64,000 bases of DNA. Origin: 40-80 sp964503665. GTDB taxonomy: Bacteria > Bacteroidota > Bacteroidia > Flavobacteriales_D > Crocinitomicaceae. The notes below the pieces were generated by a model. The model was not told where the DNA came from and made no database searches. It was given only the letters and a program-made list of their open reading frames with translations. Positions within the stretch are counted from its first letter, which is position 1. Every line of letters begins with the position of its first letter. The translations under genes and the position numbers were made by a program. The DNA lies in contig CAZDAR010000001.1 in assembly GCA_964503665.1 (NCBI GenBank), positions 1 through 64,000 on the forward strand. The letters are read 5' to 3'. Positions 38,239 through 46,491 of this stretch are shown here, piece by piece.

Positions 38239-38730
38239 ATGAAAACAAAAACGTTAGTATTATTATTCGCTCTTCCATTGATTTTCGCATCTTGCGGAGG
38301 GGGTGAAACAAAAGTAGATGACAACGAAACAACTTCTCAAGAAGAAGTAGCAAATTCAGAAGAGGAATCTGATGAGGCGTATGATGAAACAGTTGGTATT
38401 GGGAAATACAATTCCGAAAACTATAATCCACAAGGTTTAGATGCTGAGTTAGCTAAAAAAGGAAAATCAATTTCTGAAACGAAATGTTTTTCTTGTCACA
38501 AGATAACTTCTGAAAAATTAGTTGGTCCAGGATGGGAAGGTGTAACAAAAAGAAGAACACTTCATTGGATATTGAACTTCATTACAAATCCAGATCCAAT
38601 GATTGACAAGGACCCTGAGGTTCAAGCTCAATTAGAAGAGTGTTTGGTTCGTATGCCAAATCAAAACTTAGAGGATACTGATGCTAAAGGTATCGTTGAG
38701 TATATGCGTCAAAATGACGGAGCTAAATAA
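38239..38730 (+). CDS. Lipoprotein c-type cytochrome
   Basis: A 163-residue envelope cytochrome. The leader ends in IFASC (lipobox, Cys near 18), followed by an acidic linker of about 45 residues and a class I cytochrome c domain with CFSCH (Cys83, Cys86, His87) and a probable Met ligand in RMPNQNL. It may carry electrons to a periplasmic or membrane reductase. Its promoter has the same palindrome as norC and nadA, linking it to the NorCB-like complex 10 kb away. A terminator follows at once. Confidence 0.9.
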   Translation: MKTKTLVLLFALPLIFASCGGGETKVDDNETTSQEEVANSEEESDEAYDETVGIGKYNSENYNPQGLDAELAKKGKSISETKCFSCHKITSEKLVGPGWEGVTKRRTLHWILNFITNPDPMIDKDPEVQAQLEECLVRMPNQNLEDTDAKGIVEYMRQNDGAK

Positions 38731-38757
38731 TAATTGACTCCTTTAAAATTAAATATA

Positions 38758-38801
38758 AAACCCTATCTCTAAATAATAATTGAAATTTAGGATAGGGTTT
38801 C
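38758..38801 (+). terminator. Terminator of the cytochrome c gene
   Basis: AAACCCTATC paired with GATAGGGTTT, stem extended by CTAAAT/ATTTAG with one bulge. Confidence 0.75.
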
Positions 38802-38850
38802 TTTGAATTCGCCCCTATTTTTTGTTTAAAATGCTGTAATTAAAAAGCAC

Positions 38851-39234
38851 ATGAAAGAAGATATTACAACGAAAAACGACATTGAAAAAATAGTTTATAA
38901 TTTTTATGAGAAAGTGAAAAAAGATAATGAAATAGGTTATTTTTTCACGGACGCTATGAAGATAAATTGGGGAAGACACATTACTAAAATGAATGAGTTT
39001 TGGGAAAATGTGCTTTTTTATACGGGTGAATATAGTGGTGACCCATTAAATACTCATAAAGAATTTCATAAAAAATTTCCAACCACACCACAGCATTTTG
39101 AACGCTGGAAATTTATCTTTGACAACACATTAGATGAACTTTTTGAAGGACCTAATACTGAGAAGATGAGATCACATGCGAAAGCAATAGCTGACGTAAT
39201 GGTTCAAAACATAGATAAATACTTAACGAAGTAA
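38851..39234 (+). CDS. Group III truncated haemoglobin
   Basis: A 127-residue globin with the group III pattern: FYEKVKKDNEIGYFF near the start, HITKMNEFWENVLFYTGEYSGDPL, and the proximal histidine region KEFHKKFPTTPQHFERWKFIF. The family binds oxygen or NO, and group III members are often found with nitrate/nitrosative stress genes. It sits between the cytochrome gene and nadB; no operator palindrome was found directly in front of it. Confidence 0.93.
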   Translation: MKEDITTKNDIEKIVYNFYEKVKKDNEIGYFFTDAMKINWGRHITKMNEFWENVLFYTGEYSGDPLNTHKEFHKKFPTTPQHFERWKFIFDNTLDELFEGPNTEKMRSHAKAIADVMVQNIDKYLTK

Positions 39235-39237
39235 GTT

Positions 39238-40770
39238 TTAATTTGGACTTATCACAAATGTTCCAACGCTCTCTTTTCTATTGAGCGAACTTTCGACGAT
39301 AATTAAACTTACATCAATCATATTTCGTAATTCAACTAGTGCTTTTTCAAAAGTATTGGTACTCATCAATTCAGCAACTTGATTTTTAAGCGCTATCAAC
39401 TTTTTCTTAGCTTCATGTAATTCTGATTCTTTACGAACGATCCCTACATAACGCATCATCGTTGACTGAAGTGTTTTTTTGAGGTGGTCTAATGAATTGT
39501 TATTTGTTGATGTGAGTTGCTCTTTATTTGCTGTATAGTTGACTTCTGAATACACTATTGATGATGTATTGTGAGAAGAAGAGTCTATTAAATATTTGAA
39601 TATCCTATTGGAGTAAACGAGTGCCTCTAACAATGAATTGGAGGCTAGTCGGTTGGCACCATGCAATCCAGTATGTGCTGATTCTCCACAAACAAATAAA
39701 TTAGCAATGGAAGACTCTCCATTTTGATTTACTGATACTCCTCCGCAAACATAATGTTGTGATGGAGCTACTGGAATCCAATCGTGCGCAATATCAATAC
39801 CAATAGATTTACACTGATCGTAAATCATAGGGAAGTGTTTTTTGAAAGCGTCGACATCTAAATGTGTGCAGTCTAAAAATACATTCGTGTCGCCATTTTT
39901 CTTAAGTTCAATATCAATGCTTTGTGATACAATGTCGCGAGGTGCAAGTTCTAACCGAACATCATACTTTTCCATGAAACGTTCGCCGTTACGTGTTTTT
40001 AAAGTCGCTCCAAATCCTCTTACCGCCTCTGATATTAAGAAAGTAGTATCCATTTTTTCTGAGTAAAGAGCAGTAGGGTGAAATTGGATAAACTCCATAT
40101 CCTGAATCTTCGCATTTGCTCGGTGGGCCATGGCGATTCCATCTCCTGTTGCTATTTCTGAGTTAGTTGTCAATCCATAAATCTGCCCAATTCCTCCAGA
40201 AGCAAGAATTGTATGATTTGCTCTGTATAATTCTATATTTCCACTTTTCTCGTTTAAGACTTCGGCGCCAAAACATTGGTTGTCTTGGACGATTAAATCG
40301 AGGGCGAAATAATGGCTGAGTAATTCAATGTTTGTAATATTTTCGATGTATTTTAACATAGCCGACACCATTTCTCGACCTGTTTGGTCTTTATGATGAA
40401 CTACTCTGTGAACTGAGTGTCCACCTTCTTTACCTAAATCGAAATGACCTTCTTTGTCTTTATCAAATCGTGCACCCCATTCAATCATTTCTTTTAATCG
40501 TTGAGGCCCCTCTGTGATAACGATTTCTACCACTTCGTTATTACATAATCCTCCACCACAAATAAGTGTATCTTGAATGTGATCGTCGAAAGAGTCGGCT
40601 TTTCGATCTGTTACAACCGCGATTCCACCTTGTGCAAATTGTGTGTTAGAGGTCGTGACATCCGATTTAGTGATGACTATTATTGCTTTGTCAGGGTATT
40701 TCTCCGCTAATCTTATGGATAAACTGAGACCTGCGATTCCTGCTCCTATTATAAGGTAATCGGTTTTCAT
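39238..40770 (-). CDS. nadB: L-aspartate oxidase
   Basis: A 510-residue FAD enzyme that oxidises L-aspartate to iminoaspartate, first step of NAD synthesis. FAD motif GAGIAGLSLSIRLAEKY (about 8-24), SNTQFAQGGIAV, HRVVHHKDQTGREM, HPTALY and HGANRLASNSLLEALV are all present. Of the two adjacent ATG codons (40773, 40770) the second starts KTDYLIIG. It follows nadA with no gap, so the two enzymes are made together. The reaction normally uses oxygen or fumarate, so it works without oxygen. Confidence 0.97.
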   Translation of the reverse strand: MKTDYLIIGAGIAGLSLSIRLAEKYPDKAIIVITKSDVTTSNTQFAQGGIAVVTDRKADSFDDHIQDTLICGGGLCNNEVVEIVITEGPQRLKEMIEWGARFDKDKEGHFDLGKEGGHSVHRVVHHKDQTGREMVSAMLKYIENITNIELLSHYFALDLIVQDNQCFGAEVLNEKSGNIELYRANHTILASGGIGQIYGLTTNSEIATGDGIAMAHRANAKIQDMEFIQFHPTALYSEKMDTTFLISEAVRGFGATLKTRNGERFMEKYDVRLELAPRDIVSQSIDIELKKNGDTNVFLDCTHLDVDAFKKHFPMIYDQCKSIGIDIAHDWIPVAPSQHYVCGGVSVNQNGESSIANLFVCGESAHTGLHGANRLASNSLLEALVYSNRIFKYLIDSSSHNTSSIVYSEVNYTANKEQLTSTNNNSLDHLKKTLQSTMMRYVGIVRKESELHEAKKKLIALKNQVAELMSTNTFEKALVELRNMIDVSLIIVESSLNRKESVGTFVISPN

Positions 40771-40773
40771 CAT

Positions 40774-41700
40774 TTATGAGAATTGTAGCATTCTTTCAAT
40801 TGGAATTAATGCTTTTGTTCGAATGTCTTCTGGGATATTAATTTCAGGTGTTTCATTGAGAAGACAATCATATAATTTTTGTAGCGTATTCATTTTCATA
40901 AAGGCACATTCGCTACATGCGCACGTATTGTCTTCGTGTGATGGTGCAGGTATGAGCACTTTGTCTGGAACTTCTTGTTGCATTTTAAATAATATTCCTG
41001 CTTCTGTTGCAACAATAAATTTCATACTTTCATTCGTCTTGACATAATTAATCATCCCTGCTGTAGAACCTACATATGAAGCCACTTTTAATATGTGTGC
41101 CTCTGATTCGGGGTGTGCAATAATGATTGCGTCTGGATGTTCTTTATGTAATGCAAGTAATTTATCAATTGAAAATGCCTCGTGAACAATACATGCTCCT
41201 TCCCAAATAACCATATCTCGACCTGTTTGACTTTTAACATAAGCGCCAAGGTTTTTGTCAGGAGCAAAAATAATAGGTTGTTCTTTTGGAATCGATTGCA
41301 CGATTTTAAGTGCGTTCGATGAGGTGCATATAATGTCGCTCATTGCTTTCACTTCAGCCGAACAATTAACATAGGTAATGATTGTATGATTCGGGTGCTT
41401 GTCAAGGAATATCTTGAATTTATCGGGTGGACAAGAGTCAGCTAACGAACAGCCAGCTGCTAAGTCAGGAAGCAACACCTTTTTGTTAGGATTCAATATT
41501 TTTGCCGTTTCAGCCATAAAATGAACACCTGCGAATACAATCATTTTAGCGTCTGTCTTTGCTGCTTCTTGTGCTAAACCTAAGCTATCACCAATGTAAT
41601 CGGCTACTTCTTGAATTTCAGGTTCTTGATAATAATGAGCAAGAATAACAGCATTTTTTTCTTTTTTAAGCTGTAAAACTTTTTCTTTTAAGTCTTCCAT
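40774..41700 (-). CDS. nadA: Quinolinate synthase
   Basis: A 308-residue [4Fe-4S] enzyme that condenses iminoaspartate with dihydroxyacetone phosphate to quinolinate. Conserved blocks include AHYYQEPEIQEVADYIGDSL, the cysteines in YVNCSAEVKA, in WEGACIVHE and in TCACSECAFMKMN. It heads the nadA-nadB operon. Its oxygen-sensitive cluster gives a reason for the Crp/Fnr-type palindrome found about 52 nt upstream of the start. Confidence 0.97.
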   Translation of the reverse strand: MEDLKEKVLQLKKEKNAVILAHYYQEPEIQEVADYIGDSLGLAQEAAKTDAKMIVFAGVHFMAETAKILNPNKKVLLPDLAAGCSLADSCPPDKFKIFLDKHPNHTIITYVNCSAEVKAMSDIICTSSNALKIVQSIPKEQPIIFAPDKNLGAYVKSQTGRDMVIWEGACIVHEAFSIDKLLALHKEHPDAIIIAHPESEAHILKVASYVGSTAGMINYVKTNESMKFIVATEAGILFKMQQEVPDKVLIPAPSHEDNTCACSECAFMKMNTLQKLYDCLLNETPEINIPEDIRTKALIPIERMLQFS

Positions 41701-41722
41701 ATTTGCAATATATGAGTGATTA

Positions 41723-41730
41723 CAAAAGAA
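41723..41730 (-). promoter_or_regulatory. Probable -7 box of nadA
   Basis: TTCTTTTG on the minus strand, one mismatch from TAnnTTTG, 22 nt before the ATG at 41700. Its distance to the palindrome centre (29.5 nt) matches the norC promoter. Confidence 0.45.
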
Positions 41731-41751
41731 AGGAAACAGTTCTCTTTATAA

Positions 41752-41767
41752 TATGACTATAATCATA
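41752..41767. promoter_or_regulatory. Crp/Fnr-type operator of nadA
   Basis: TATGACTATAATCATA, differing at one symmetric pair from a perfect palindrome and nearly the same as the site at 38157. Centre 29.5 nt upstream of the probable -7 box. Confidence 0.65.
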
Positions 41768-41787
41768 AACAATCTCTTTAACAAGGA

Positions 41788-41795
41788 TAAAACAA
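41788..41795. repeat. 8-bp target site duplication, left
   Basis: TAAAACAA directly outside the left terminal repeat of the IS1595-family element, identical to 42696-42703. Confidence 0.8.
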
Positions 41796-42695
41796 CTGAT
41801 GCCCCCATTTATTACCAGTATGATTTTGTTAAGGCAAGTGTAAGCCTCTCAAATACTCTTTCGCAAAAGTATCTCCGGTTTAATTTATAGCAGAATTCAT
41901 TTAGGTAAAGTTGTAAATATCTTCCTTAATTTTTATGAAACACTCCAAGTAATGTCCTTTTTGCATTGCTTATTGCAATATGTACCCATTTTAGGGTTGT
42001 TTCAGTTATGTGTATTTCTGCATAGTCTGAGAGGTTAATGTAATTTGTACTTTTGTCAGAAAATATTATACTCCTTTTATCAAAATTTTCTTGGATAAGT
42101 CCATTGATTGTATCAGCCTTGTGGTCATGTAATACTTGCATTTTAAAATACCTACATTAGTTACTTTTTACTCCAGTATCTAAATCTTCTAATGGAGTTG
42201 ATTCTGTCATAACTGTAACATTTATTTGACGTTGGCTTCCGCGTCCTCTCTTTAATTTTACCTTTTCAGGGGTAGCTTTTTCAAAATATCCTTCATCAAA
42301 TTCTATCGCCTCCTTCAACTGGTAAAAGACATCTCGCTGTCCCATAGCTGAACGTATTTTATGCATTTACTATATGTCATGAAAGCCATTGCTTTATACC
42401 ATGTGTGAAAATCGACTTTTGAATCCTCCATACTACTGCCGCTTTTCAAAGTTGTTCTAAATTCACAACCAATACATTGCCATTGATCTTTTGCTTTAAG
42501 TCAATAATGATTATGGCTACCGCATTGCTTGCGCTTAATCCCTTCTTTTTCTCGTTGCGCTTTGAAATGAGCTTTACATGAGCTCTCTGTTGGAAATTCT
42601 TCCATAAATCTTAGTATATTCATCTTGTTTTTTCTTCAAAATTAAAGTAGAACAACATAATCTTTTTACGATATGGTAATTTGCGGGGGAATCAG
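41796..42695 (-). mobile_element. IS1595-family insertion sequence, defective
   Basis: A 900-bp element bounded by imperfect inverted repeats (41796-41817 and 42674-42695, 17 of 22 positions matching: outer CTGAT and CCCCC, inner ATTACCA) and by an exact 8-bp duplication TAAAACAA; 8 bp is the duplication length of IS1595-type elements. The interior is a decayed ISXO2-like transposase on the minus strand. It separates the nadA promoter from the region upstream of the ribonucleotide reductase gene. Confidence 0.88.
41812..42623 (-). pseudogene. IS1595-family (ISXO2-like) transposase, inactivated
   Basis: From ATG 42623 the frame gives a zinc-ribbon region (CGSHNHY, then WQCIGCEFRTTL) interrupted by TGA, then WYKAMAFMT. 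A frameshift near 42360 leads to the DDE domain: EFDEGYFEK, KRGRGSQRQINVTVMTEST, FSDKSTNYINLSDY and LKWVHIAISNAKRTLLGVFHK. In-frame TAA codons occur at 42157 and near 41934, after which the conserved tail (LQLYLNEFCYKLNRRYF) runs to a TAA at 41812. At least four disabling changes make it non-functional, although the order of all transposase segments is preserved. Confidence 0.88.
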
Positions 42696-42703
42696 TAAAA
42701 CAA
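42696..42703. repeat. 8-bp target site duplication, right
   Basis: TAAAACAA directly outside the right terminal repeat, identical to 41788-41795. Confidence 0.8.
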
Positions 42704-43066
42704 AATCGGCAAATTGCATCTTTAAATATGAACGCTTTATGAATAATTTTTTTTAAATTGTTTTATTTGTTTCTTGATTTATGGCGTTTAAATCAAGTGC
42801 TTTTTTTACATTGAAATAGGGCTAAAAATACTCATAGCCAATAGTTCTAATTGCTTTTTTACAATTTGATTTTAGAAATTTTTTTAAAAGAGGTTTTAAT
42901 TAGAAAATATTTTTTTTGTAAACTTTTTAAAGTTATCAAAATGTTAATTAACTGACAGGTAATTAATTAAAACACACAAGTTGATAACTTTTAAAAACCA
43001 CTTATTAAAAATACTGAATATATTAGGTAGCTTTGGCAACACGATAATGAAAAAATAATCTAATAT
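42704..43066. other. AT-rich leader region of the ribonucleotide reductase gene
   Basis: About 360 bases with no open frame of note. Contains the nested inverted repeats at 42931-42989. No cobalamin riboswitch features were recognised despite the B12-type enzyme encoded downstream. Confidence 0.5.
42931..42989. promoter_or_regulatory. Nested inverted repeats upstream of nrdJ
   Basis: Outer arms AGTTATCAA (42931-42939) and TTGATAACT (42981-42989) are exact complements; inside them TTAATTA (42944-42950) and TAATTAA (42960-42966) form a second pair. It lies about 80-135 nt before the start codon, either an operator or a structured leader. Confidence 0.4.
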
Positions 43067-45631
43067 ATGGAAACGATAATGGAAAAAGAAGTCTTGCTAA
43101 AATTCTCTAATGATGAGGTTTTTGAAGCAGCTCTAGCGTATTTTAAAGGTGATGATTTAGCTGCACGAGTTTGGTTAAATAAATACGCTTTAAAAGATTC
43201 AGATGGAAATATTTTTGAACAAACACCAGATGATATGCATTGGCGATTAGCAAAAGAAATTTCTCGTATTGAGGCAAAGTATCCTAACCCGATGTCAGCG
43301 CAAGAAGTTTTTGACTTAATCAAAGATTTTAAATACATTATTCCTCAAGGTGGTCCAATGACCGGAATTGGTAATAATTTCCAGATATCTTCCCTTTCAA
43401 ATTGTTTTGTTATCGGTAATAAGGGCGAAGGTGATTCGTATGGTGGAATCATGAAAATCGATGAGGAACAAGTACAATTGATGAAGCGCCGTGGTGGAGT
43501 AGGACATGACTTGTCTGGTATCCGTCCAAAAGGATCTCCAGTAAAGAACTCGGCTTTAACGTCAACAGGAATTGTTCCATTTATGGAAAGGTTCTCAAAC
43601 TCTACACGTGAGGTTGCACAAGATGGGAGAAGAGGAGCATTGATGCTTTCCGTTTCCATTAATCATCCAGATGCAGAAGACTTTATCGATGCTAAATTAG
43701 AGCAAGGAAAGGTGACGGGAGCAAACGTTTCTGTTCGTATTGATAATGACTTCATGAAAGCAGTTAAAGAGGGAAGAAGTTACACGCAGAAATATCCCAT
43801 TTATAGTAGTGCTCCTAAGTATAAAAAAGAAATCGAAGCTATAGGTCTATGGAAAAAGATTGTTCATAATGCATGGAAATCTGCTGAGCCAGGAATTTTA
43901 TTCTGGGATACAATCATCAATGAGTCATTACCGGATTGTTATGCAGACTTAGGATATAAAACAGTTTCTACGAATCCATGTGGTGAAATTCCATTGTGTC
44001 CTTATGATTCTTGTAGATTGCTAGCGATTAACTTATATTCATATGTGGTGAATCCATTTACACCAGAAGCTTATTTCGATTTTGATTTATTCAAGCAACA
44101 TGTGCAAGCTGCACAAAGAATGATGGATGATATCATCGATTTAGAGTTAGAAAGAATAGATAATATTTTAGCTAAAATCCATTCTGATCCAGAAGAGGTT
44201 GAAATCAAACAAGTAGAGGTTAATCTTTGGGAAAAGATTAGAGATAAAGCTAGAGAAGGGCGTAGAACAGGTGTTGGAATTACTGCTGAAGGAGATATGT
44301 TGGCGGCTCTTGGAATACGCTATAGTAGTGAGGAAGGAAATGCTTTTTCTTTGGAAGTTCATAAAACATTAGCATTGAATGCGTATCGTTCTTCTGTTGA
44401 AATGGCGAAAGAGCGTGGTGCTTTCACAGTCTTTGATGCTAAAAGAGAGCAAAGTAATCCATTCATGATGCGTATCAAAGAAGCTGACCCTGCTTTGTAT
44501 AATGATTTACAAGAATATGGACGTAGAAATATTGCGTTATTGACGATTGCTCCAACAGGAACGACTTCATTAATGTCACAAACGACTTCAGGAATTGAGC
44601 CCGTGTTTATGCCTGTTTATAAACGTAGAAGAAAGGTGAATCCTAATGACAAAAATATTAGAGTAGATTTCGTGGACGAAGTCGGTGATTCATGGGAAGA
44701 ATATGTGGTTTTTCACCATAAGTTCAAAGATTGGATGGAAGTGAAAGGATATGATACGACAAAAAATTATAGCAACGAAGAAATTAATGCATTAATTGAG
44801 AAATCACCTTATTACAAAGCGACATCAAATGATGTGGATTGGTTGAGTAAAGTGAAAATGCAAGGAGCTATTCAAAAATGGGTTGATCACTCTATTTCGG
44901 TAACGATTAATATTCCTAGTGATGCCACAGAAGAGTTAGTAGCTAACTTATATATGACTGCTTGGGAAGAAGGATGTAAAGGTGTTACTGTTTACAGAGA
45001 TGGTTCTCGTTCGGGTGTGTTAATATCAAACGAAGATAAAAAAGAAGGAGCCGCAACAGGTGGTGATTTAGTTGAAGCAAATTTCCCAACTAAAAGACCA
45101 CAAGCCTTAAGAGCAGATGTGGTTCGTTTTCAAAATAACAAAGAAAAGTGGATTGCTTTTGTCGGTACAATAGATGATAGACCATATGAGATTTTCACTG
45201 GATTAGCAGACGACGAAGATGGTATTTTATTACCTCGTTGGGTAAATGAAGGGTATATTATTAAAAATAAAGACGAGAAAGGAAATTCAAGATATGATTT
45301 CCAATACACCAACACAAGAGGATATAAAACAACGATTGAAGGACTTTCTTTCCGATTCAATCCTGAGTACTGGAACTATGCGAAATTCATTTCTGGAACT
45401 TTACGTCATGGAATGAAAATCGAAAATGTTATTGAATTAATTAACGGTCTTCAGTTTGATAATGAGTCTATTAATAACTGGAAAAATGGAGTTTCACGAG
45501 CGTTGAAGCGCTTTATTCCAGACGGATTAGAAGTGAAAGGACATAAGTGTACGAGTTGTAATTCGACTAACTTGATGTATCAAGAAGGATGTTTAACATG
45601 TAAAAATTGTGGAAATTCTAAATGTGGATAA
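43067..45631 (+). CDS. nrdJ: Adenosylcobalamin-dependent (class II) ribonucleotide reductase
   Basis: An 854-residue class II enzyme that reduces ribonucleotides with a B12-derived radical and so needs no oxygen. The active-site triad NPCGE (Asn303, Cys305, Glu307) follows SLSNCFVIGN and MKRRGGVGHDLSGIRP; the TGTTSLMSQTTSGIEPVF and VTINIPSDATEELV blocks mark the NrdJ type. The C-terminus has a cysteine-rich tail (CTSCNSTN...CLTCKNCGNSKCG), likely the redox/zinc tail that regenerates the active site. Starts at ATG 43067 or 43079 are both possible. Single-gene unit, close to the Fnr-type-regulated genes. Confidence 0.93.
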   Translation: METIMEKEVLLKFSNDEVFEAALAYFKGDDLAARVWLNKYALKDSDGNIFEQTPDDMHWRLAKEISRIEAKYPNPMSAQEVFDLIKDFKYIIPQGGPMTGIGNNFQISSLSNCFVIGNKGEGDSYGGIMKIDEEQVQLMKRRGGVGHDLSGIRPKGSPVKNSALTSTGIVPFMERFSNSTREVAQDGRRGALMLSVSINHPDAEDFIDAKLEQGKVTGANVSVRIDNDFMKAVKEGRSYTQKYPIYSSAPKYKKEIEAIGLWKKIVHNAWKSAEPGILFWDTIINESLPDCYADLGYKTVSTNPCGEIPLCPYDSCRLLAINLYSYVVNPFTPEAYFDFDLFKQHVQAAQRMMDDIIDLELERIDNILAKIHSDPEEVEIKQVEVNLWEKIRDKAREGRRTGVGITAEGDMLAALGIRYSSEEGNAFSLEVHKTLALNAYRSSVEMAKERGAFTVFDAKREQSNPFMMRIKEADPALYNDLQEYGRRNIALLTIAPTGTTSLMSQTTSGIEPVFMPVYKRRRKVNPNDKNIRVDFVDEVGDSWEEYVVFHHKFKDWMEVKGYDTTKNYSNEEINALIEKSPYYKATSNDVDWLSKVKMQGAIQKWVDHSISVTINIPSDATEELVANLYMTAWEEGCKGVTVYRDGSRSGVLISNEDKKEGAATGGDLVEANFPTKRPQALRADVVRFQNNKEKWIAFVGTIDDRPYEIFTGLADDEDGILLPRWVNEGYIIKNKDEKGNSRYDFQYTNTRGYKTTIEGLSFRFNPEYWNYAKFISGTLRHGMKIENVIELINGLQFDNESINNWKNGVSRALKRFIPDGLEVKGHKCTSCNSTNLMYQEGCLTCKNCGNSKCG

Positions 45632-45652
45632 CATTTCCAAGTCATAAAAATT

Positions 45653-45686
45653 AAAAAAGCGGTCTAATATAGATCGCTTTTTTTAT
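45653..45686. terminator. Terminator between nrdJ and the outer-membrane protein gene
   Basis: AAAAAAGCGGTCT pairs with AGATCGCTTTTTT (one mismatch), loop AATAT; A and T runs on the two sides allow use from both strands. Confidence 0.75.
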
Positions 45687-45707
45687 GGATTTAAGTCTTT
45701 AAAAAGA

Positions 45708-46388
45708 TTATTTGGACAAACTAAATTGTACTCCTAAAGCCAAATATGGTTCAGCACCATAAAGTGGAAAACGCATATTGTCGGGTTGGTACGCATTGGA
45801 ATTAGGACTGAATGAAGCAATCATTATCAATGGAAAGCTAAGTCCCCCTTTTATGGCTATCAATTTGTTGATCTTATAGTAATAATGAAATTCTAAGCCA
45901 AGTGCCAGATTTTGTCCAGAAATAGTCGTTTTGACATTACTTTCATCTTCAGTTGTCTTGCTCTTAATCGAATAGTTAAAGCGATCTTTGACGACGTAAT
46001 AATCAATTGTAGTAGCTAATGAAACAGTTTGTCTTTCTCCGATAAAAATATTGCCTCCAAGACCAATTCCTACAGACGAGCCGATGAAATCATGGATAAA
46101 ACTGATGTCATAATAATTGGGATTGGCATAATATCCTGGGTGAATAAATCCATAACCGTCCCTTTCGGTGGTGTTTGCGTATTTCTTTTTACCCATTTGT
46201 CCATATCCATATCGAACACTAAATGAAAATTTCTTGATATTTAGACGATAGGTAATGTCTCCATTTAATCGAATCATTGAACCATTCATTCCTAATTCAA
46301 GAAAGTGATTTGTTTTTTTGGACGTAACCTCTTGTGCTATTCCATATTGAATAGCAAAGAGTAACAGTAGGATGCTAATTCCTTTCAT
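45708..46388 (-). CDS. Outer-membrane beta-barrel protein, unknown
   Basis: A 226-residue protein with a signal peptide (about 1-18) and alternating hydrophobic strands ending in a C-terminal aromatic-rich strand (PYLALGVQFSLSK), as in small outer-membrane barrels of about eight to ten strands. No family was recognised. It lies between nrdJ and norB, on the minus strand and separated from norB by about 100 nt, so it might be carried on the norCB transcript. Confidence 0.7.
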   Translation of the reverse strand: MKGISILLLLFAIQYGIAQEVTSKKTNHFLELGMNGSMIRLNGDITYRLNIKKFSFSVRYGYGQMGKKKYANTTERDGYGFIHPGYYANPNYYDISFIHDFIGSSVGIGLGGNIFIGERQTVSLATTIDYYVVKDRFNYSIKSKTTEDESNVKTTISGQNLALGLEFHYYYKINKLIAIKGGLSFPLIMIASFSPNSNAYQPDNMRFPLYGAEPYLALGVQFSLSK

Positions 46389-46491
46389 CGGTTTTTAGTT
46401 TTATTAACTGACTACGAATATACAACAAGGAAGATTGATAACGCTCTTTGTGCTATATCTTTTACTGAAAGAATGAGAAGTTTAATTTAAA

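Noticed and set aside
38851..39234. Crp/Fnr-type site directly in front of the globin gene
   Set aside because: The 38802-38850 interval was searched by eye and shows no xTGAy-N4-rTCAx palindrome.
42704..43066. Cobalamin riboswitch in front of nrdJ
   Set aside because: No B12-box-like core or the expected multi-stem layout was recognised by eye; only simple inverted repeats.
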